From Shewanella donghaensis (GTDB lineage: Bacteria; Pseudomonadota; Gammaproteobacteria; Enterobacterales; Shewanellaceae), in contig NZ_CP041783.1 in the NCBI RefSeq assembly GCF_007567505.1, positions 2,294,001 through 2,358,000 on the forward strand: a DNA stretch of 64,000 nucleotides. The letters are read 5' to 3'. The stretch's first letter is position 1. Each line of letters starts with the position of its first letter. Shown piece after piece: positions 19,561 to 30,042 of this stretch. A program made the position numbers and the translations under genes. The notes beneath the pieces are model-generated. The model saw only the letters and a list, made by a program, of their open reading frames with translations. It did no database searches and had not been told where the DNA came from.

Positions 19561-20301
19561 CTAAATTTCGTAATGTAATCCACATTCACGCTTCAAACCA
19601 TTGAATCGGGTTTCTTCTTCGCTCATCCCCAATTCAAGCGGCTTACTTGAATGAGTGTCACCAACTGAAACATATCCCTTTTCCCACAGTGGGTGGTAAG
19701 GGAGTTCATGTTCAGTTAAATACTCATGCACATCTTTGTTACTCCATTCAATAATGGGCAGCAACTTATATTTATCACCATGGATTGCAAGAATTGGCAG
19801 TGCTTCACGGGTACTGGCTTGTGATCGACGCAGCCCCGCAAACCAAGTCCCTACATTCAACTCAGCCAAAGCACGTTGCATAGGTTCCACTTTATTGATG
19901 CGATTATACTTTTCTAACCCTTCAAGATCTTGTTCCCAAAGCTTACCGTAACGCGCTTCTTGCCACGCAGAAGATTGCTGTGCGCGAAACACTTGCAGGT
20001 TTAAACCCAGTCTTTGGGTTAACTCATCAATAAATTGATAGGTTTCAGCAAACAAGTATCCGGTATCAGTTAAAATAACTGGTATATCTGTTTGCGCTTG
20101 GCTTACCATATGCAGCATAACGGCAGCTTGAATACCAAAACTGGACGATAAAGCATGTTCACCAGGTAAATGAGCAAGTCCCCAAGTTACACGATCCTGA
20201 GGAGATAACTCCATTAAGAAAGTATTCACTTTTTTTAAAACAATGTCTTGCTCAGATTTGGGCGCTGATAATAACGCGCGCAACTCATTCTGATTAATCA
20301 T
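19561..20301 (-). CDS. cysH: Phosphoadenosine phosphosulfate reductase
   Basis: CysH reduces PAPS to sulfite using thioredoxin. The 246-residue product has the pyrophosphatase-fold motif [29 protein letters not shown] and the C-terminal catalytic motif ECGLH (Cys240). The additional paired cysteines of APS reductases with an Fe-S cluster are absent, so PAPS is the expected substrate. The ATG complementary to 20299-20301 has AGAGG 8 nt upstream; an earlier ATG at 20334 overlaps the end of cysI and is less likely. It is the third gene of cysJIH. Confidence 0.93.
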   Translation of the reverse strand: MINQNELRALLSAPKSEQDIVLKKVNTFLMELSPQDRVTWGLAHLPGEHALSSSFGIQAAVMLHMVSQAQTDIPVILTDTGYLFAETYQFIDELTQRLGLNLQVFRAQQSSAWQEARYGKLWEQDLEGLEKYNRINKVEPMQRALAELNVGTWFAGLRRSQASTREALPILAIHGDKYKLLPIIEWSNKDVHEYLTEHELPYHPLWEKGYVSVGDTHSSKPLELGMSEEETRFNGLKRECGLHYEI

Positions 20302-20326
20302 TGTGTTAACCTCTGTCGCTAACGCA

Positions 20327-22018
20327 TTAGCCATGAAAATCTACAGCTGCATCATTCACAGCTTTAACAATGCCATGACGAACAGTAAAGTTGCCGAACG
20401 TTTCACCAGCATCACGTTCTAGCACGTACAATCCGAATATTCTGTCTAACTCAGCTAAAATTTCAGCTTCTTGAATATTCTCTTTGTACATCTTATTAAG
20501 TCTTGTGCCTTCAAAGCTTGCACCTAAATACAAGTTATAACGTCCCGGCGCTTTACCCACTAAACCAATTTCTGCTGCGAACGGTCTCGCACATCCATTT
20601 GGACAACCTGTCATTCTTACCACTATCGCTTGATCGCTAATACCGTGCTTAGCTTGAAGCGCATCAATATGATCTATGAACTCAGGGAAATATCTTTCTG
20701 CTTCCGCCATCGCTAATGGACAAGTAGGCAGTGACACGCAGGCAATTGAATGGCCGCGAGTTTGACTAATTACTTTGCCAAAAAATCCATGTTTACGGGC
20801 TAAATCTTCAATCGCAGCTTTATCTTGCTCGGCAACACCAGCAATAATCATGTTCTGGTTAGAGGTCATTCTAAAATCGCCTTTATGGATTTTAGCGATT
20901 TCTCTTAAACCTGTTTGCAGCATTTGACCAGGCTCATCTTTAATACGACCACTTTCAATGAATAAAGTTAAATGCCAGTTGTTATCTAAGCCTTTAACCC
21001 AACCATATCGGTCTCCGCGATCACCAATTACAGCATCACGTCTAGGTTCAAAATTCACCCCGGTACGTTTTTCAACTTCCGCTTTAAATTCTGCAACACC
21101 ATGATCAACAATGGTGTACTTTAAGCGTGAACGCTTACGGTTTACGCGATTACCCCAGTCACGTTGAACAGTCATTACCGCTTCAGCAAATTTAATAACA
21201 TCTTCAGTTTTAATGAAACCAAAATCATCTGCTAAACGCGGGAAGGTTTCAACTTCACCATGGGTTGAACCCATACCACCACCAGCGACTAGGTTAAAAC
21301 CAACTAATTCACCCGCTTCAGCGATGGCAACAAAACCAAGATCATTGGTATACACATCAACATCATTGTCAGGTGGAACCGCAACTGCCATTTTAAACTT
21401 ACGTGGCAAGTAGGTTTTACCGTACACAGGTTCGTGAGTTTCGGTATCAAGCAGCTTTTCTTTATCTAACCAAATTTCAGCATAAGCATGAGTATGAGGT
21501 AGTAAATGATCAGACAACTCTTTGGCGACTGCATAAGCCTGTTGATGTAACTTAGACTCAATTGGGTTTGGGTTGCACATTACGTTACGGTTAACGTCAC
21601 CACATGCCGCAATTGAATCCAAGGCTGCTCTATCAAGGCCTTGGATCAGCGTTTTTAAATTACGCTTTGGAATACCGTGATATTGAAACGTTTGGCGGGT
21701 GGTTAAACGAATACTGTTTGATGTGGTTAGTGTTGATGAGATCTTATCGACATCTAACCATTGCTCAGGGCTACAGATCCCACCAGGTACACGGGCACGC
21801 AACATGAAACTATATAAAGGCTCAAGTTTTTGTTCCTTACGTTCATTACGCAAATCACGATCGTCTTGCTGATAAAATCCGTGGAATTTGATCAACTGCT
21901 GATCGCCATCGCTAAATGAACCTGTTACTTGGGTATCTAACCCTTCTTTGATCGTACCGCGCAAGTAATCACTGTCGGTTTTTAAATATTCATTTACTGC
22001 TAACTTTTGCTCACTCAT
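20327..22018 (-). CDS. cysI: Sulfite reductase haemoprotein (beta) subunit
   Basis: CysI carries sirohaem and a 4Fe-4S cluster and reduces sulfite to sulfide with six electrons from CysJ. The 563-residue protein has the four cluster-cysteine motifs CVSLPTC and CPNGC near residues 430-480, and arginine-rich sirohaem-binding segments such as [12 protein letters not shown]. It lies between cysJ and cysH on one strand with short gaps, so the three are almost certainly one transcript. Confidence 0.95.
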   Translation of the reverse strand: MSEQKLAVNEYLKTDSDYLRGTIKEGLDTQVTGSFSDGDQQLIKFHGFYQQDDRDLRNERKEQKLEPLYSFMLRARVPGGICSPEQWLDVDKISSTLTTSNSIRLTTRQTFQYHGIPKRNLKTLIQGLDRAALDSIAACGDVNRNVMCNPNPIESKLHQQAYAVAKELSDHLLPHTHAYAEIWLDKEKLLDTETHEPVYGKTYLPRKFKMAVAVPPDNDVDVYTNDLGFVAIAEAGELVGFNLVAGGGMGSTHGEVETFPRLADDFGFIKTEDVIKFAEAVMTVQRDWGNRVNRKRSRLKYTIVDHGVAEFKAEVEKRTGVNFEPRRDAVIGDRGDRYGWVKGLDNNWHLTLFIESGRIKDEPGQMLQTGLREIAKIHKGDFRMTSNQNMIIAGVAEQDKAAIEDLARKHGFFGKVISQTRGHSIACVSLPTCPLAMAEAERYFPEFIDHIDALQAKHGISDQAIVVRMTGCPNGCARPFAAEIGLVGKAPGRYNLYLGASFEGTRLNKMYKENIQEAEILAELDRIFGLYVLERDAGETFGNFTVRHGIVKAVNDAAVDFHG

Positions 22019-22108
22019 CGTGTGGCCTCTATCAATGCTTTTATTACGCCAGTCACTTCATCTCACCAGCGTGTTTATTCTGTTCTGTATGCTTAATTCA
22101 GTCTTAAC

Positions 22109-23893
22109 TTAGTAAACGTCTTTTTGATAACGCTTAGCACTGCGAAGTTCTTCAAGATAGTTTTCTGCACCTTGTGCATCTAAACCACCAAACTTAACCG
22201 CGACATCTAACAATGCTTGATGGACATCTTTCGCCATGCGATCTGCATCGCCACAGATATAGAAATGTGCACCACTTTGTAACCATGCCCAAATCGCTTC
22301 GCCTTGTTCAGCAATACGATGTTGCACATAAATTTTATGTTCTTGGTCACGAGAAAAAGCCACATCAAGACGAGATAGATCGCCCGACTTTAAATACTGT
22401 TGCCACTCAACTTGATAAAGGAAGTCTTGCTCGAAATGTGGGTTACCAAAGAATAACCAGCTATCACTATTCACACCATCTGCTGCACGCTGCTGCATGA
22501 AGGCTCTAAATGGCGCTACACCCGTTCCCGGACCAACCATGATCACTGGGATGTCGCTATTGTCTGGTAAACGGAAATGCTTATTCGGTTCAACGTATAC
22601 CTTAACTTGCTGACCTTCTTCTGCTGAAGCTAAGAAGTGCGAAGCGCCGCCAAAGCGAGCTTGACCTTCACGTTCATCTTCAACCAGTGCGACAGTTAAA
22701 TGCACTTCGTTTTCAACTTCAGCTTGGCTAGAAGCAATTGAATACAAACGCGGTGTTAATGGGCGTAATAAACTCACTAAGGTTGCAGCATCGATTTTTA
22801 CTGGATACAAACTGATTAAATCAGCTAATTGATGACCTAATACAAACTGGCGAGTTTGCTCTTTATCTGCAGCAATCGCGCTAAGGTCTGCATTCCCCGC
22901 AAGCTCTGCCCATGCCGTCACAAGACCAGGGTAAAGTTGAGTTAGCTCTTTTTTATCTGTTAATGCCTGTTGTAGTGATAACGTATTTTTACTCACAACA
23001 ACTTCAGCTGCGCCGTCTAATGCTAGACCGCTTATCACTTCAGTGACTAACGAGTCATTATTAGTAAACCAAATACCTAAGGCATCGCCCACTTGATAAT
23101 TAATACCTGATTCGCCTAAATCGATTTCAACATGGCGAACATCACGATCAGAATCACGACCGGTGAGCTTTTGACTTAATAACACTTCTGCTTCATAAGG
23201 ATTTTGCTTAGTGAATTCACTTTCACCAACAGACTTGGCTGTATCAATCGATACAACACTGGCACTGCTGGTTTCAACCAATGGCTCAACAACCGTTAAT
23301 ACAGATTCAAGCCATTGCTCTGAAGCTTCTTCGTAATCAACATCACACTCAACAAGAGGCAATAATTCTTTTGCACCTAAAGCAGATAAGCGTTCACTAA
23401 AGTCTTTGCCAGTTTGGCAATAAAACTCATAACTTGAATCACCCAGTGCCAAAATTGAAAAATTAAGTTGATCTAACTTAGGCGCTCGTTTTGAAGCAAG
23501 AAACTTATGTAATTCGATGGCATCATCTGGCGCTTCACCCTCACCATGGGTACTCACGACCGCAATCAAAATGGTTTCTTGTTTTAACTGACGTACATTG
23601 TAATCAGCCATTGAGGTTAAATTAACCGAAAAACCTTTAGCGGATGCTTGCGCAGCCAAATCTTTAGCAATGCCTTGACCATTACCCGTTTGGCTACCAA
23701 ATAAAATAGTCACTGTTTGTGCTGCACTTGCCTCTGGCGCTGCAGTTGTTAGCCCTTGGTTTGAAGATGCTGCCAAATAGCCACTAACCCAAGCTAATTG
23801 CACTGCAGATAATTCAGAAGTGAGCTGTTTTAGCTTATCGACTTGTCCTTGTGACAATGGCGATGCGAATGAAGAAAGTTCTTTTAACAACAT
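22109..23893 (-). CDS. cysJ: Sulfite reductase flavoprotein (alpha) subunit
   Basis: CysJ passes electrons from NADPH through FAD and FMN to CysI. The 594-residue protein has a flavodoxin domain starting ILFGSQTGNGQGIAKDL (about residue 64), an FAD domain with RLYSIASSQ, an NADPH domain with GPGTGVAPFRAF, and the C-terminal YLEELRSAKRYQKDVY of diflavin reductases. It is the first gene of cysJIH; CysB control is expected for the pathway but no site was identified. Confidence 0.95.
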   Translation of the reverse strand: MLLKELSSFASPLSQGQVDKLKQLTSELSAVQLAWVSGYLAASSNQGLTTAAPEASAAQTVTILFGSQTGNGQGIAKDLAAQASAKGFSVNLTSMADYNVRQLKQETILIAVVSTHGEGEAPDDAIELHKFLASKRAPKLDQLNFSILALGDSSYEFYCQTGKDFSERLSALGAKELLPLVECDVDYEEASEQWLESVLTVVEPLVETSSASVVSIDTAKSVGESEFTKQNPYEAEVLLSQKLTGRDSDRDVRHVEIDLGESGINYQVGDALGIWFTNNDSLVTEVISGLALDGAAEVVVSKNTLSLQQALTDKKELTQLYPGLVTAWAELAGNADLSAIAADKEQTRQFVLGHQLADLISLYPVKIDAATLVSLLRPLTPRLYSIASSQAEVENEVHLTVALVEDEREGQARFGGASHFLASAEEGQQVKVYVEPNKHFRLPDNSDIPVIMVGPGTGVAPFRAFMQQRAADGVNSDSWLFFGNPHFEQDFLYQVEWQQYLKSGDLSRLDVAFSRDQEHKIYVQHRIAEQGEAIWAWLQSGAHFYICGDADRMAKDVHQALLDVAVKFGGLDAQGAENYLEELRSAKRYQKDVY

Positions 23894-24209
23894 TAGAGAG
23901 CCCTATAACAATTTAATGTCATAAGATTACTCTGGTTCCTTAAAACCAAAAAAGAATAAAAGTTGATTCTTTATTCCATTAAGGAATATGCAAAGCGTGA
24001 TTTTTAAGCTACAAAAGTGTGGTGTAGTGCAAACTTTTAGGTCAGACCTCTGTAAAAATGCGATTTAGCGCATTCTTTACTTGTATCAAACTTAAGAATT
24101 GCCAGAATGATGCACTTTAAAAAAAATATGGTACTTAAATCATCTAGTATGTATTAGGTGCTTAAACGACCCGACCCTTCCCTATCAAAATAACTAAGAG
24201 GTTGTCCTT
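23894..24209. promoter_or_regulatory. Divergent promoter region of cysJ and pntAA
   Basis: About 316 bp between divergent genes with no open reading frame of interest. It must contain both promoters. An A-rich tract at about 24119-24128 and AAGAGG ahead of pntAA are the only features I can point to. Confidence 0.5.
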
Positions 24210-25403
24210 TTGAAATTAGGTCTACCGAAAGAGAGTCACCCAGGTGAGCTACGCGTTGCGTTAATCCCTGCTAATGTGACCGTATTATTGAAAAAACAGC
24301 TACAAGTGATCGTAGAATCAGGCGCTGGATTAAACGCAGGCTTTACCGACGACGATTATGTCAAGGTTGGAGCCACTATTGCTTCTTCAAGAGAAGCATT
24401 ACTAGCAGATGCCGATATCCTTACAGTGGTTAACTGTAAGGGCGATCAATTTGATGAAATTAAAGCTGTAATCAAGCCTCATCAATTGGTTATTGGAATG
24501 ATGGATCCTCTGATTAATCCTCAGAATGCACAAGCTATTGCAGACACGGGTGGCAGCGCGATTGCCTTAGAATTGATTCCGCGTATTACTCGCGCTCAAA
24601 GCATGGATATCTTGTCATCAATGGCAACGATTTCAGGTTATAAAGCCGTATTGCTAGCGGCTCATAAAGCGCCGCGCTTATTCCCAATGATGATGACTGC
24701 AGCAGGGACATTAAAACCCACTCGCGCCTTTATTATGGGTGTGGGTGTAGCAGGCCTTCAGGCCTGTGCAACCGCTAAACGTCTCGGTGCAGTTGTCGAA
24801 GCCTATGATATTCGCCCAGCGGCGCGCGAACAGATTATTTCTGTTGGTGCAAAACCTGTTGAGCTCGATATCGAAGCTGAAAACACCGAAACTAAAGGTG
24901 GCTATGCTACCGAGCAAAGTGATGACTTTTTAAAGCGTCAACAACAAGCTATGGCTAATGTGTTAGCGCAACAAGACATTGTGATTACCACAGCAGCAAT
25001 TCCAGGTCGCAAAGCCCCTGTTCTGATTACTAAAGAAATGGTTGATGGCATGAAAAATGGCACCATCATCGTTGATTTAGCGGCTGAATCAGGTGGTAAC
25101 TGTGAATTGACCCGTGTTGATGAAGTTGTTATGCATAACGGCGTCATGATCTTGGGCCCTTCTAACGTGCCTAGCACTGCCGCTAATCATGCCAGCCAAA
25201 TGTATGGTAAAAATGTCGAAAATTTACTGAACTTAATCATCAGTAAAGAAGGTGAACTGGTTCTTGATTTTGAAGACGAAATTGTAAGAGATACTGTCGT
25301 TGCCCATGGCAAAGAAGTGACCAGTGCTCGCCTGAGAGATTTATTAGGTCTAGCGCCTTTAGCAACGCCTGAAGCTGACACGACTGTAGAGGAAAAAGCA
25401 TAA
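24210..25403 (+). CDS. pntAA: NAD(P) transhydrogenase alpha subunit, part 1 (NAD-binding)
   Basis: The soluble NAD(H)-binding domain (dI) of the proton-translocating transhydrogenase. The product has 397 residues, with the alanine-dehydrogenase-like N-terminus KLGLPKESHPGELRVALIP and the dinucleotide-binding GVGVAGLQACATAKRLGA. The start is TTG at 24210, supported by AAGAGG 8 nt upstream and by the conserved N-terminus. Unlike the fused PntA of E. coli (about 510 aa), the membrane part is a separate gene whose ATG overlaps this stop codon (TAATG). Confidence 0.93.
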   Translation: MKLGLPKESHPGELRVALIPANVTVLLKKQLQVIVESGAGLNAGFTDDDYVKVGATIASSREALLADADILTVVNCKGDQFDEIKAVIKPHQLVIGMMDPLINPQNAQAIADTGGSAIALELIPRITRAQSMDILSSMATISGYKAVLLAAHKAPRLFPMMMTAAGTLKPTRAFIMGVGVAGLQACATAKRLGAVVEAYDIRPAAREQIISVGAKPVELDIEAENTETKGGYATEQSDDFLKRQQQAMANVLAQQDIVITTAAIPGRKAPVLITKEMVDGMKNGTIIVDLAAESGGNCELTRVDEVVMHNGVMILGPSNVPSTAANHASQMYGKNVENLLNLIISKEGELVLDFEDEIVRDTVVAHGKEVTSARLRDLLGLAPLATPEADTTVEEKA

Positions 25404-25684
25404 TGGATATGACCTTGTTATTATTGCTGACGCTTTTTGTCGTCGCGGTATTTTTAGGTGTTGAACTTATTACTAAAGTTCCACCCACTCTTCACACGCC
25501 ATTAATGTCTGGTTCGAATGCTATTTCAGGTATTTCACTGGTTGGCGCCCTACTGTCAGCAGGTTCTGGCGGTGGCATCATGGTTAACGTACTTGGTTTT
25601 ATCGCCGTAGTACTGGCTACCATTAATGTGGTTGGTGGTTACATGGTAACCAACCGCATGCTAGCTATGTTCAAGAGGAAATAG
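25403..25684 (+). CDS. pntAB: NAD(P) transhydrogenase alpha subunit, part 2 (membrane)
   Basis: A 93-residue membrane protein with three hydrophobic helices, corresponding to the C-terminal part of fused PntA. It contains PPTLHTPLMSGSNAISGI, the highly conserved loop of the transhydrogenase membrane domain. It overlaps pntAA by one base and is followed by pntB after 5 bp, so all three subunits are co-translated. Confidence 0.93.
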   Translation: MDMTLLLLLTLFVVAVFLGVELITKVPPTLHTPLMSGSNAISGISLVGALLSAGSGGGIMVNVLGFIAVVLATINVVGGYMVTNRMLAMFKRK

Positions 25685-25689
25685 ACTCA

Positions 25690-27069
25690 ATGACAACATT
25701 TATTTATTTGGCTTACCTTGTTGCCGCAGTCCTTTTTATTCTTGGTATTAAAGGGCTGACAAAACCTAAAACAGCGGTTCGTGGCAACCAATTATCTGCA
25801 ATGGGTATGTTCATTGCCGTGGTGGTAACGCTATTTGACCAGAGTATTCTTAGCTATGAATGGATCATTGCCGGCGTACTATTAGGTGGCACCATTGGTG
25901 CGGTTATGGCGACTAAAATTAAAGTCACCGACATGCCTCAAATGGTTGCACTACTGAATGGTTTTGGTGGTGGTGCTTCACTCGCTATTGCAGCAGCAAG
26001 CTTCCTTGATCCAACCGCTGCGACCAGTGTTGTTGCACTAATCTCTATTGGTGCGACGATAATTATTGGTTCAGTGACGTTATCTGGTTCATTTGTCGCG
26101 TTTGCCAAGCTCCAAGAGCTAATTTCTGGTAATCCAATCAAAGTCCCTGGCAATAAAATACTTAACGCATTATTGCTTATCACTGCCGTTGGTTTAGCCA
26201 TAGCACTAGTGATTGACCCTTCTAACCCTGCGTTAATGTATGCCTTAGTTGCAGTTGCTGTGGTTTTAGGTGTGTTATTAGTAGTGCCAATTGGCGGCGC
26301 TGATATGCCGGTTGTGATTGCACTACTGAACTCATATTCAGGTATCGCAGCTGCAACAACGGGTTTCATTACTGGTAATACCGTCCTGGTAGTTTCAGGC
26401 TCACTGGTAGGCGCGTCAGGTATCATCCTCACGCAAATCATGTGTAAAGCGATGAACCGTTCACTGTTCAATGTACTGTTCGGTGTTATGGCTGAAGGCG
26501 GCGAGAAAATTGATGCTGATGAAGTTTACGCAGGTAAAGTGAAATCAACCTCTCCAGATGAAATTGCAATGATGCTAGAAACAGCTGAACGTGTGGTTAT
26601 TGTTCCTGGTTACGGTTTAGCGATGGCACAAGCACAGCATGCAGTTCGTGAGCTAGCTAACGTCTTACAAGAGCGCGGTGTTGATGTTAAGTATGCGATT
26701 CACCCTGTTGCTGGTCGGATGCCTGGTCACATGAATGTATTACTTGCAGAAGCTGAAGTGCCTTATGAGCAGTTAATTGAAATGGATGAGATTAATCCAC
26801 AATTTGCTCAAACGGATATGGCGATTGTTATTGGTGCAAATGATGTTACCAACCCAATGGCTCGTGAAGATAAAGGCAGCCCAATCTACGGAATGCCTAT
26901 TCTGAATGTCGATAAAGCCCGCACTGTTGTGGTGGTTAAGCGTTCATTAAGCCCTGGATTTGCCGGTTTACCTAATCCATTATTTGCCATGGATAACACC
27001 CTAATGTTGTTTGGTGATGGTAAAAAAGGCATCGTTGAGCTCACTCAGAGCTTAAAAGAAGCTGATTAA
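25690..27069 (+). CDS. pntB: NAD(P) transhydrogenase beta subunit
   Basis: A 459-residue subunit with eight or nine membrane helices in the first 260 residues (proton channel) and a C-terminal NADP(H)-binding domain dIII with VPGYGLAMAQAQHAVRELA, HPVAGRMPGHMNVLLAEA and GANDVTNPMA. The complex makes NADPH from NADH at the expense of proton-motive force. Length matches the family. Confidence 0.95.
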   Translation: MTTFIYLAYLVAAVLFILGIKGLTKPKTAVRGNQLSAMGMFIAVVVTLFDQSILSYEWIIAGVLLGGTIGAVMATKIKVTDMPQMVALLNGFGGGASLAIAAASFLDPTAATSVVALISIGATIIIGSVTLSGSFVAFAKLQELISGNPIKVPGNKILNALLLITAVGLAIALVIDPSNPALMYALVAVAVVLGVLLVVPIGGADMPVVIALLNSYSGIAAATTGFITGNTVLVVSGSLVGASGIILTQIMCKAMNRSLFNVLFGVMAEGGEKIDADEVYAGKVKSTSPDEIAMMLETAERVVIVPGYGLAMAQAQHAVRELANVLQERGVDVKYAIHPVAGRMPGHMNVLLAEAEVPYEQLIEMDEINPQFAQTDMAIVIGANDVTNPMAREDKGSPIYGMPILNVDKARTVVVVKRSLSPGFAGLPNPLFAMDNTLMLFGDGKKGIVELTQSLKEAD

Positions 27070-27102
27070 TTTTCAACATGTTGAAAGTTTAACCAACAAA
27101 AT

Positions 27103-27124
27103 GGCCGCTTAGCGGCCTTTTTTA
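27103..27124 (+). terminator. Rho-independent terminator of pntAA-AB-B
   Basis: A 7-bp G+C-rich stem (ggccgct/agcggcc) with a minimal loop is followed by six T residues, 34 nt after the pntB stop. Confidence 0.88.
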
Positions 27125-27243
27125 TTGGTAAAAAAAGCAAAAGTGATATTCTAGTCATGGATATTAAGCGAACATTGACTATTTCGCTTATTAAAAGTAC
27201 AAATAATAATCAATACTTTTACGAAAAAGGAAGATTTTCGCTA

Positions 27244-28281
27244 ATGGATCCCCGAGCTTCACAAGTTCAACTGCTGAATGCTAAGTTAGAACAACTAACT
27301 AAAGAGAACCAATCGCTAAAAAAGCAGCTAAAGCTATGTGAAGAAAAACTATCAGCAACCTTAGATGGCACAGGGTTATGCCTTTGGGAGCAACATATTC
27401 CAACGGGCGACTTAACCATATTTAATCAAGATTGGGGCGCATTGCTGGGCTACACGCTTGAAGAACGGGCTGCAAACGTTTCTAGCTGGAAAGGTCATTT
27501 ACATCCTGAAGATAAAGATTGGGTCATTGCCGCCTTTGAAGATCACCTCGTAGGCAAAGAAGAAGTGTACCAAGCGGTCCACCGAATGATCCATAAAAAT
27601 GGTACCACTAGTTGGGTTTCAGACAGGGGGCGTATTGTTGAGTATACCCAAGATGGACAACCCCTTAGGATAATGGGCACCCATATCGATATCACTCAAG
27701 AAAAACGCTATGAACTCGATTTAGCCAGACTTGCCCACCAAGACCCTCTCACCGATTTATTAAATCGAACCGCAGCAGAAAAAGCTTACCAACAAATACA
27801 GCAAGATAAACATTTCAGTTCAGGAACCCTGCTTTTTATTGATGTCGATAACTTTAAAAAAGTTAACGACAAATACGGTCATCATTTCGGCGATCTCGTA
27901 TTAGTGGAAATTAGCCAGATTCTCAAGCATTATTGCGACACCTTGCTACCCAATCATGATGCAAAAATAGCACGGTTGGGTGGTGACGAGTTTGTAGTCA
28001 TTAGCTCTATTTCAGAATATGAGACCATCAGTGTGCTTGCGAGGGCATTGATATCCCACTTTAAGCATTTACAAGAAATTGATAATAAAACTCTTTCATT
28101 AGGTCTGAGTATCGGCATAAGTTGTTTTAATCATCTAGACAAATTCATTCGAGTCTGTGAGCAGGCCGATAACGCCATGTATGGGATCAAACAAGCTGGG
28201 AAACATAATTTTTCATTCTGGCAAAAAGATCAAAATGTCAGTCCTTTAAGGACTAATTTAAAACATTGCGACAACCAGTAA
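27244..28281 (+). CDS. PAS-GGDEF diguanylate cyclase
   Basis: A cytoplasmic 345-residue signalling protein. A short coiled coil (about residues 8-38, rich in Leu/Lys/Gln) leads into a PAS domain of the PAS_3 type with LCLWEQHIPTGDL and a PAC motif, then a GGDEF domain with intact RLGGDEF. It should make cyclic di-GMP. No canonical RxxD inhibitory site lies five residues before GGDEF. The ATG at 27244 follows AAGGAAG; an in-frame ATG at 27157 would add 29 unconserved residues. No membrane segment is seen, so the signal is likely intracellular. Confidence 0.88.
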   Translation: MDPRASQVQLLNAKLEQLTKENQSLKKQLKLCEEKLSATLDGTGLCLWEQHIPTGDLTIFNQDWGALLGYTLEERAANVSSWKGHLHPEDKDWVIAAFEDHLVGKEEVYQAVHRMIHKNGTTSWVSDRGRIVEYTQDGQPLRIMGTHIDITQEKRYELDLARLAHQDPLTDLLNRTAAEKAYQQIQQDKHFSSGTLLFIDVDNFKKVNDKYGHHFGDLVLVEISQILKHYCDTLLPNHDAKIARLGGDEFVVISSISEYETISVLARALISHFKHLQEIDNKTLSLGLSIGISCFNHLDKFIRVCEQADNAMYGIKQAGKHNFSFWQKDQNVSPLRTNLKHCDNQ

Positions 28282-28448
28282 AATTTAAAAGATAAACTCA
28301 TTGCAGTGCTGTTACAGCAAAAGCTAAAATCAGCATGCTATAATATTGAAAAACCAAACGAAAATTAGCGCCAACTTAGTTTTGAAAATCATGATTTCAG
28401 CTAGGTAAAGGTTAGTCATTAGCATTAAAGATTACTGGTAAAACGTTT

Positions 28449-29813
28449 ATGTCAACAACACCTCACTTATTTACAGCCCTTATTTGTGTCAGCGCATGCG
28501 CTTTTCCTGTCATGGCAGCGCCAAAAAATGAAACGCTTAAAACGACCAAGTCAGAAACAAACATTGAACAGGAAAATGGTAGTGAGGTTGAGTATTTCCC
28601 AACAACTTGGGGGGTAGGAATTGGTTTACGCAGAGCCGGTATTCCCTACGCAACCGAAGATGATAACGTTTCAGATGTCATGCCACTCCTCGAGTTTAAA
28701 AATGACTATTTTTACTTAGATGGTTTAGAAGGCGGGGTGCATTTATGGAAAAATGATGAACACCAAATCAATGTCTACAGCCGTTTTCGCTTTGTCGATA
28801 TACCGCAAGAATATCAAAACGAAACGCAATCAGACGCCTTTGATGTGGGCTTTCAATATCGTTTTCAAAAAGACAGTCTAGAAGCCGATGTAGCAATAAT
28901 GAGTGACGGTAACAAACGCACCTATGGTTATACCCGCACACAATATCACTGGCAAGGCGGTGACTGGCAGCTTAATCCTTATGCTGAGCTACAGTGGAAA
29001 AGCAGTGATTTTAATGAACATTATTATGGATTAGAGTTAGCAGACCCAGGGGCTGGTTTATCATTTTCAGCCGGTGTAAATGCCCGTTATCACCTCGCCA
29101 GTAATTTGTATTTACTCGGTAACTTTGGCGTGACTCGTCTTGAGGATGATATCTATGATTTACCCACTATTGAAAATCAATATCAATTTGAAACCTTCTT
29201 AGGCTTTGGCTTCTTCCCTGACAACAAAAGACCAAACACTAATCCAGTTCCTAAAGAAAGTGGGGAATTTTTAAGGGTTGCGCATGGTTGGGCAACACCT
29301 TCAAACTTAAATGCGATATTAACCGGTAAAGCTAAAGGTGACCGTTATAATAATCAGCTCACATCCCTTTTTTACGGTATTCCGCTTAGTGATAGCTTAT
29401 TCACTTTACCCATCGATCTATATCTAACGACGGGTGCCGTCTGGCATCACGATTCAGAAGTCCAAGATAACTTAGCTGAAGGCGTTATTGCTGTGAAAGC
29501 ATTTTACACCGTAGATTTAGGTTGGCGTTTTCGTATCGGTGTAGCTGAAGGTTTATCTTATGTCTCTGATGTGACCTATATCGAAGGTAGTGAATTAGCA
29601 GAAAAAGATTACCGACCTTCTAAATTGTTAAACTACTTAGATTTTTCGTTTGATGTCAATTTAGGGGATGTTTTCAATTATGCGCCAATGCAAAATGCCT
29701 GGTTAGGTTACAGCATTCACCATAGATCGGGCATATTTGAAACCAGTTCAGCCTTTGGCCGAATTAAAGGTGGTAGTAACTACAATTCGGTTTATGTCCA
29801 ATGGCACTTTTAA
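28449..29813 (+). CDS. Outer membrane protein: MipA/OmpV-like domain plus second barrel-like domain
   Basis: A 454-residue exported protein with signal peptide ending VMAAP. Residues 45-260 resemble MipA/OmpV barrels (WGVGIGLRRAGIPY, DVMPLLEFKNDYFYLDG, FLGFGFF). From about residue 275 a second domain continues (FLRVAHGWATPSNLNAIL) and ends with SIHHRSGIFETSS and a final aromatic YVQWHF. The H-x-S motif and G-rich end recall lipid A deacylase PagL-like barrels, which use a His-Ser pair. The domain assignment of the C-terminal half is inference by eye. Confidence 0.7.
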   Translation: MSTTPHLFTALICVSACAFPVMAAPKNETLKTTKSETNIEQENGSEVEYFPTTWGVGIGLRRAGIPYATEDDNVSDVMPLLEFKNDYFYLDGLEGGVHLWKNDEHQINVYSRFRFVDIPQEYQNETQSDAFDVGFQYRFQKDSLEADVAIMSDGNKRTYGYTRTQYHWQGGDWQLNPYAELQWKSSDFNEHYYGLELADPGAGLSFSAGVNARYHLASNLYLLGNFGVTRLEDDIYDLPTIENQYQFETFLGFGFFPDNKRPNTNPVPKESGEFLRVAHGWATPSNLNAILTGKAKGDRYNNQLTSLFYGIPLSDSLFTLPIDLYLTTGAVWHHDSEVQDNLAEGVIAVKAFYTVDLGWRFRIGVAEGLSYVSDVTYIEGSELAEKDYRPSKLLNYLDFSFDVNLGDVFNYAPMQNAWLGYSIHHRSGIFETSSAFGRIKGGSNYNSVYVQWHF

Positions 29814-29857
29814 CCCGGTGAAATAAACACTCACAACAATGATAATACCAACAGCAT

Positions 29858-29884
29858 AAAGGCGACCTTAAAGGTCGCCTTTTG
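29858..29884 (+). terminator. Rho-independent terminator
   Basis: A 12-bp stem aaaggcgacctt/aaggtcgccttt with a 1-2 nt loop, followed by T residues, lies 45 nt after the stop of the outer membrane protein gene. Confidence 0.85.
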
Positions 29885-30042
29885 ATTAATTGACACCTAC
29901 CGCAGTAATATAAAAATACCCTTGGATTGATTACAAGAGTTCTGATCTCATTTCAACTATCACAGCTTAATTATCGAAAAACCATAATTTTAGCTTTGTG
30001 CTTTCAATCCGAATTTCTGCCATTTATAAAACACGCTACATT

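Noticed and set aside
25938-26471. 177-residue frame opposite pntB
   Set aside because: A shadow of pntB; pntB is fully conserved and in a clear operon.
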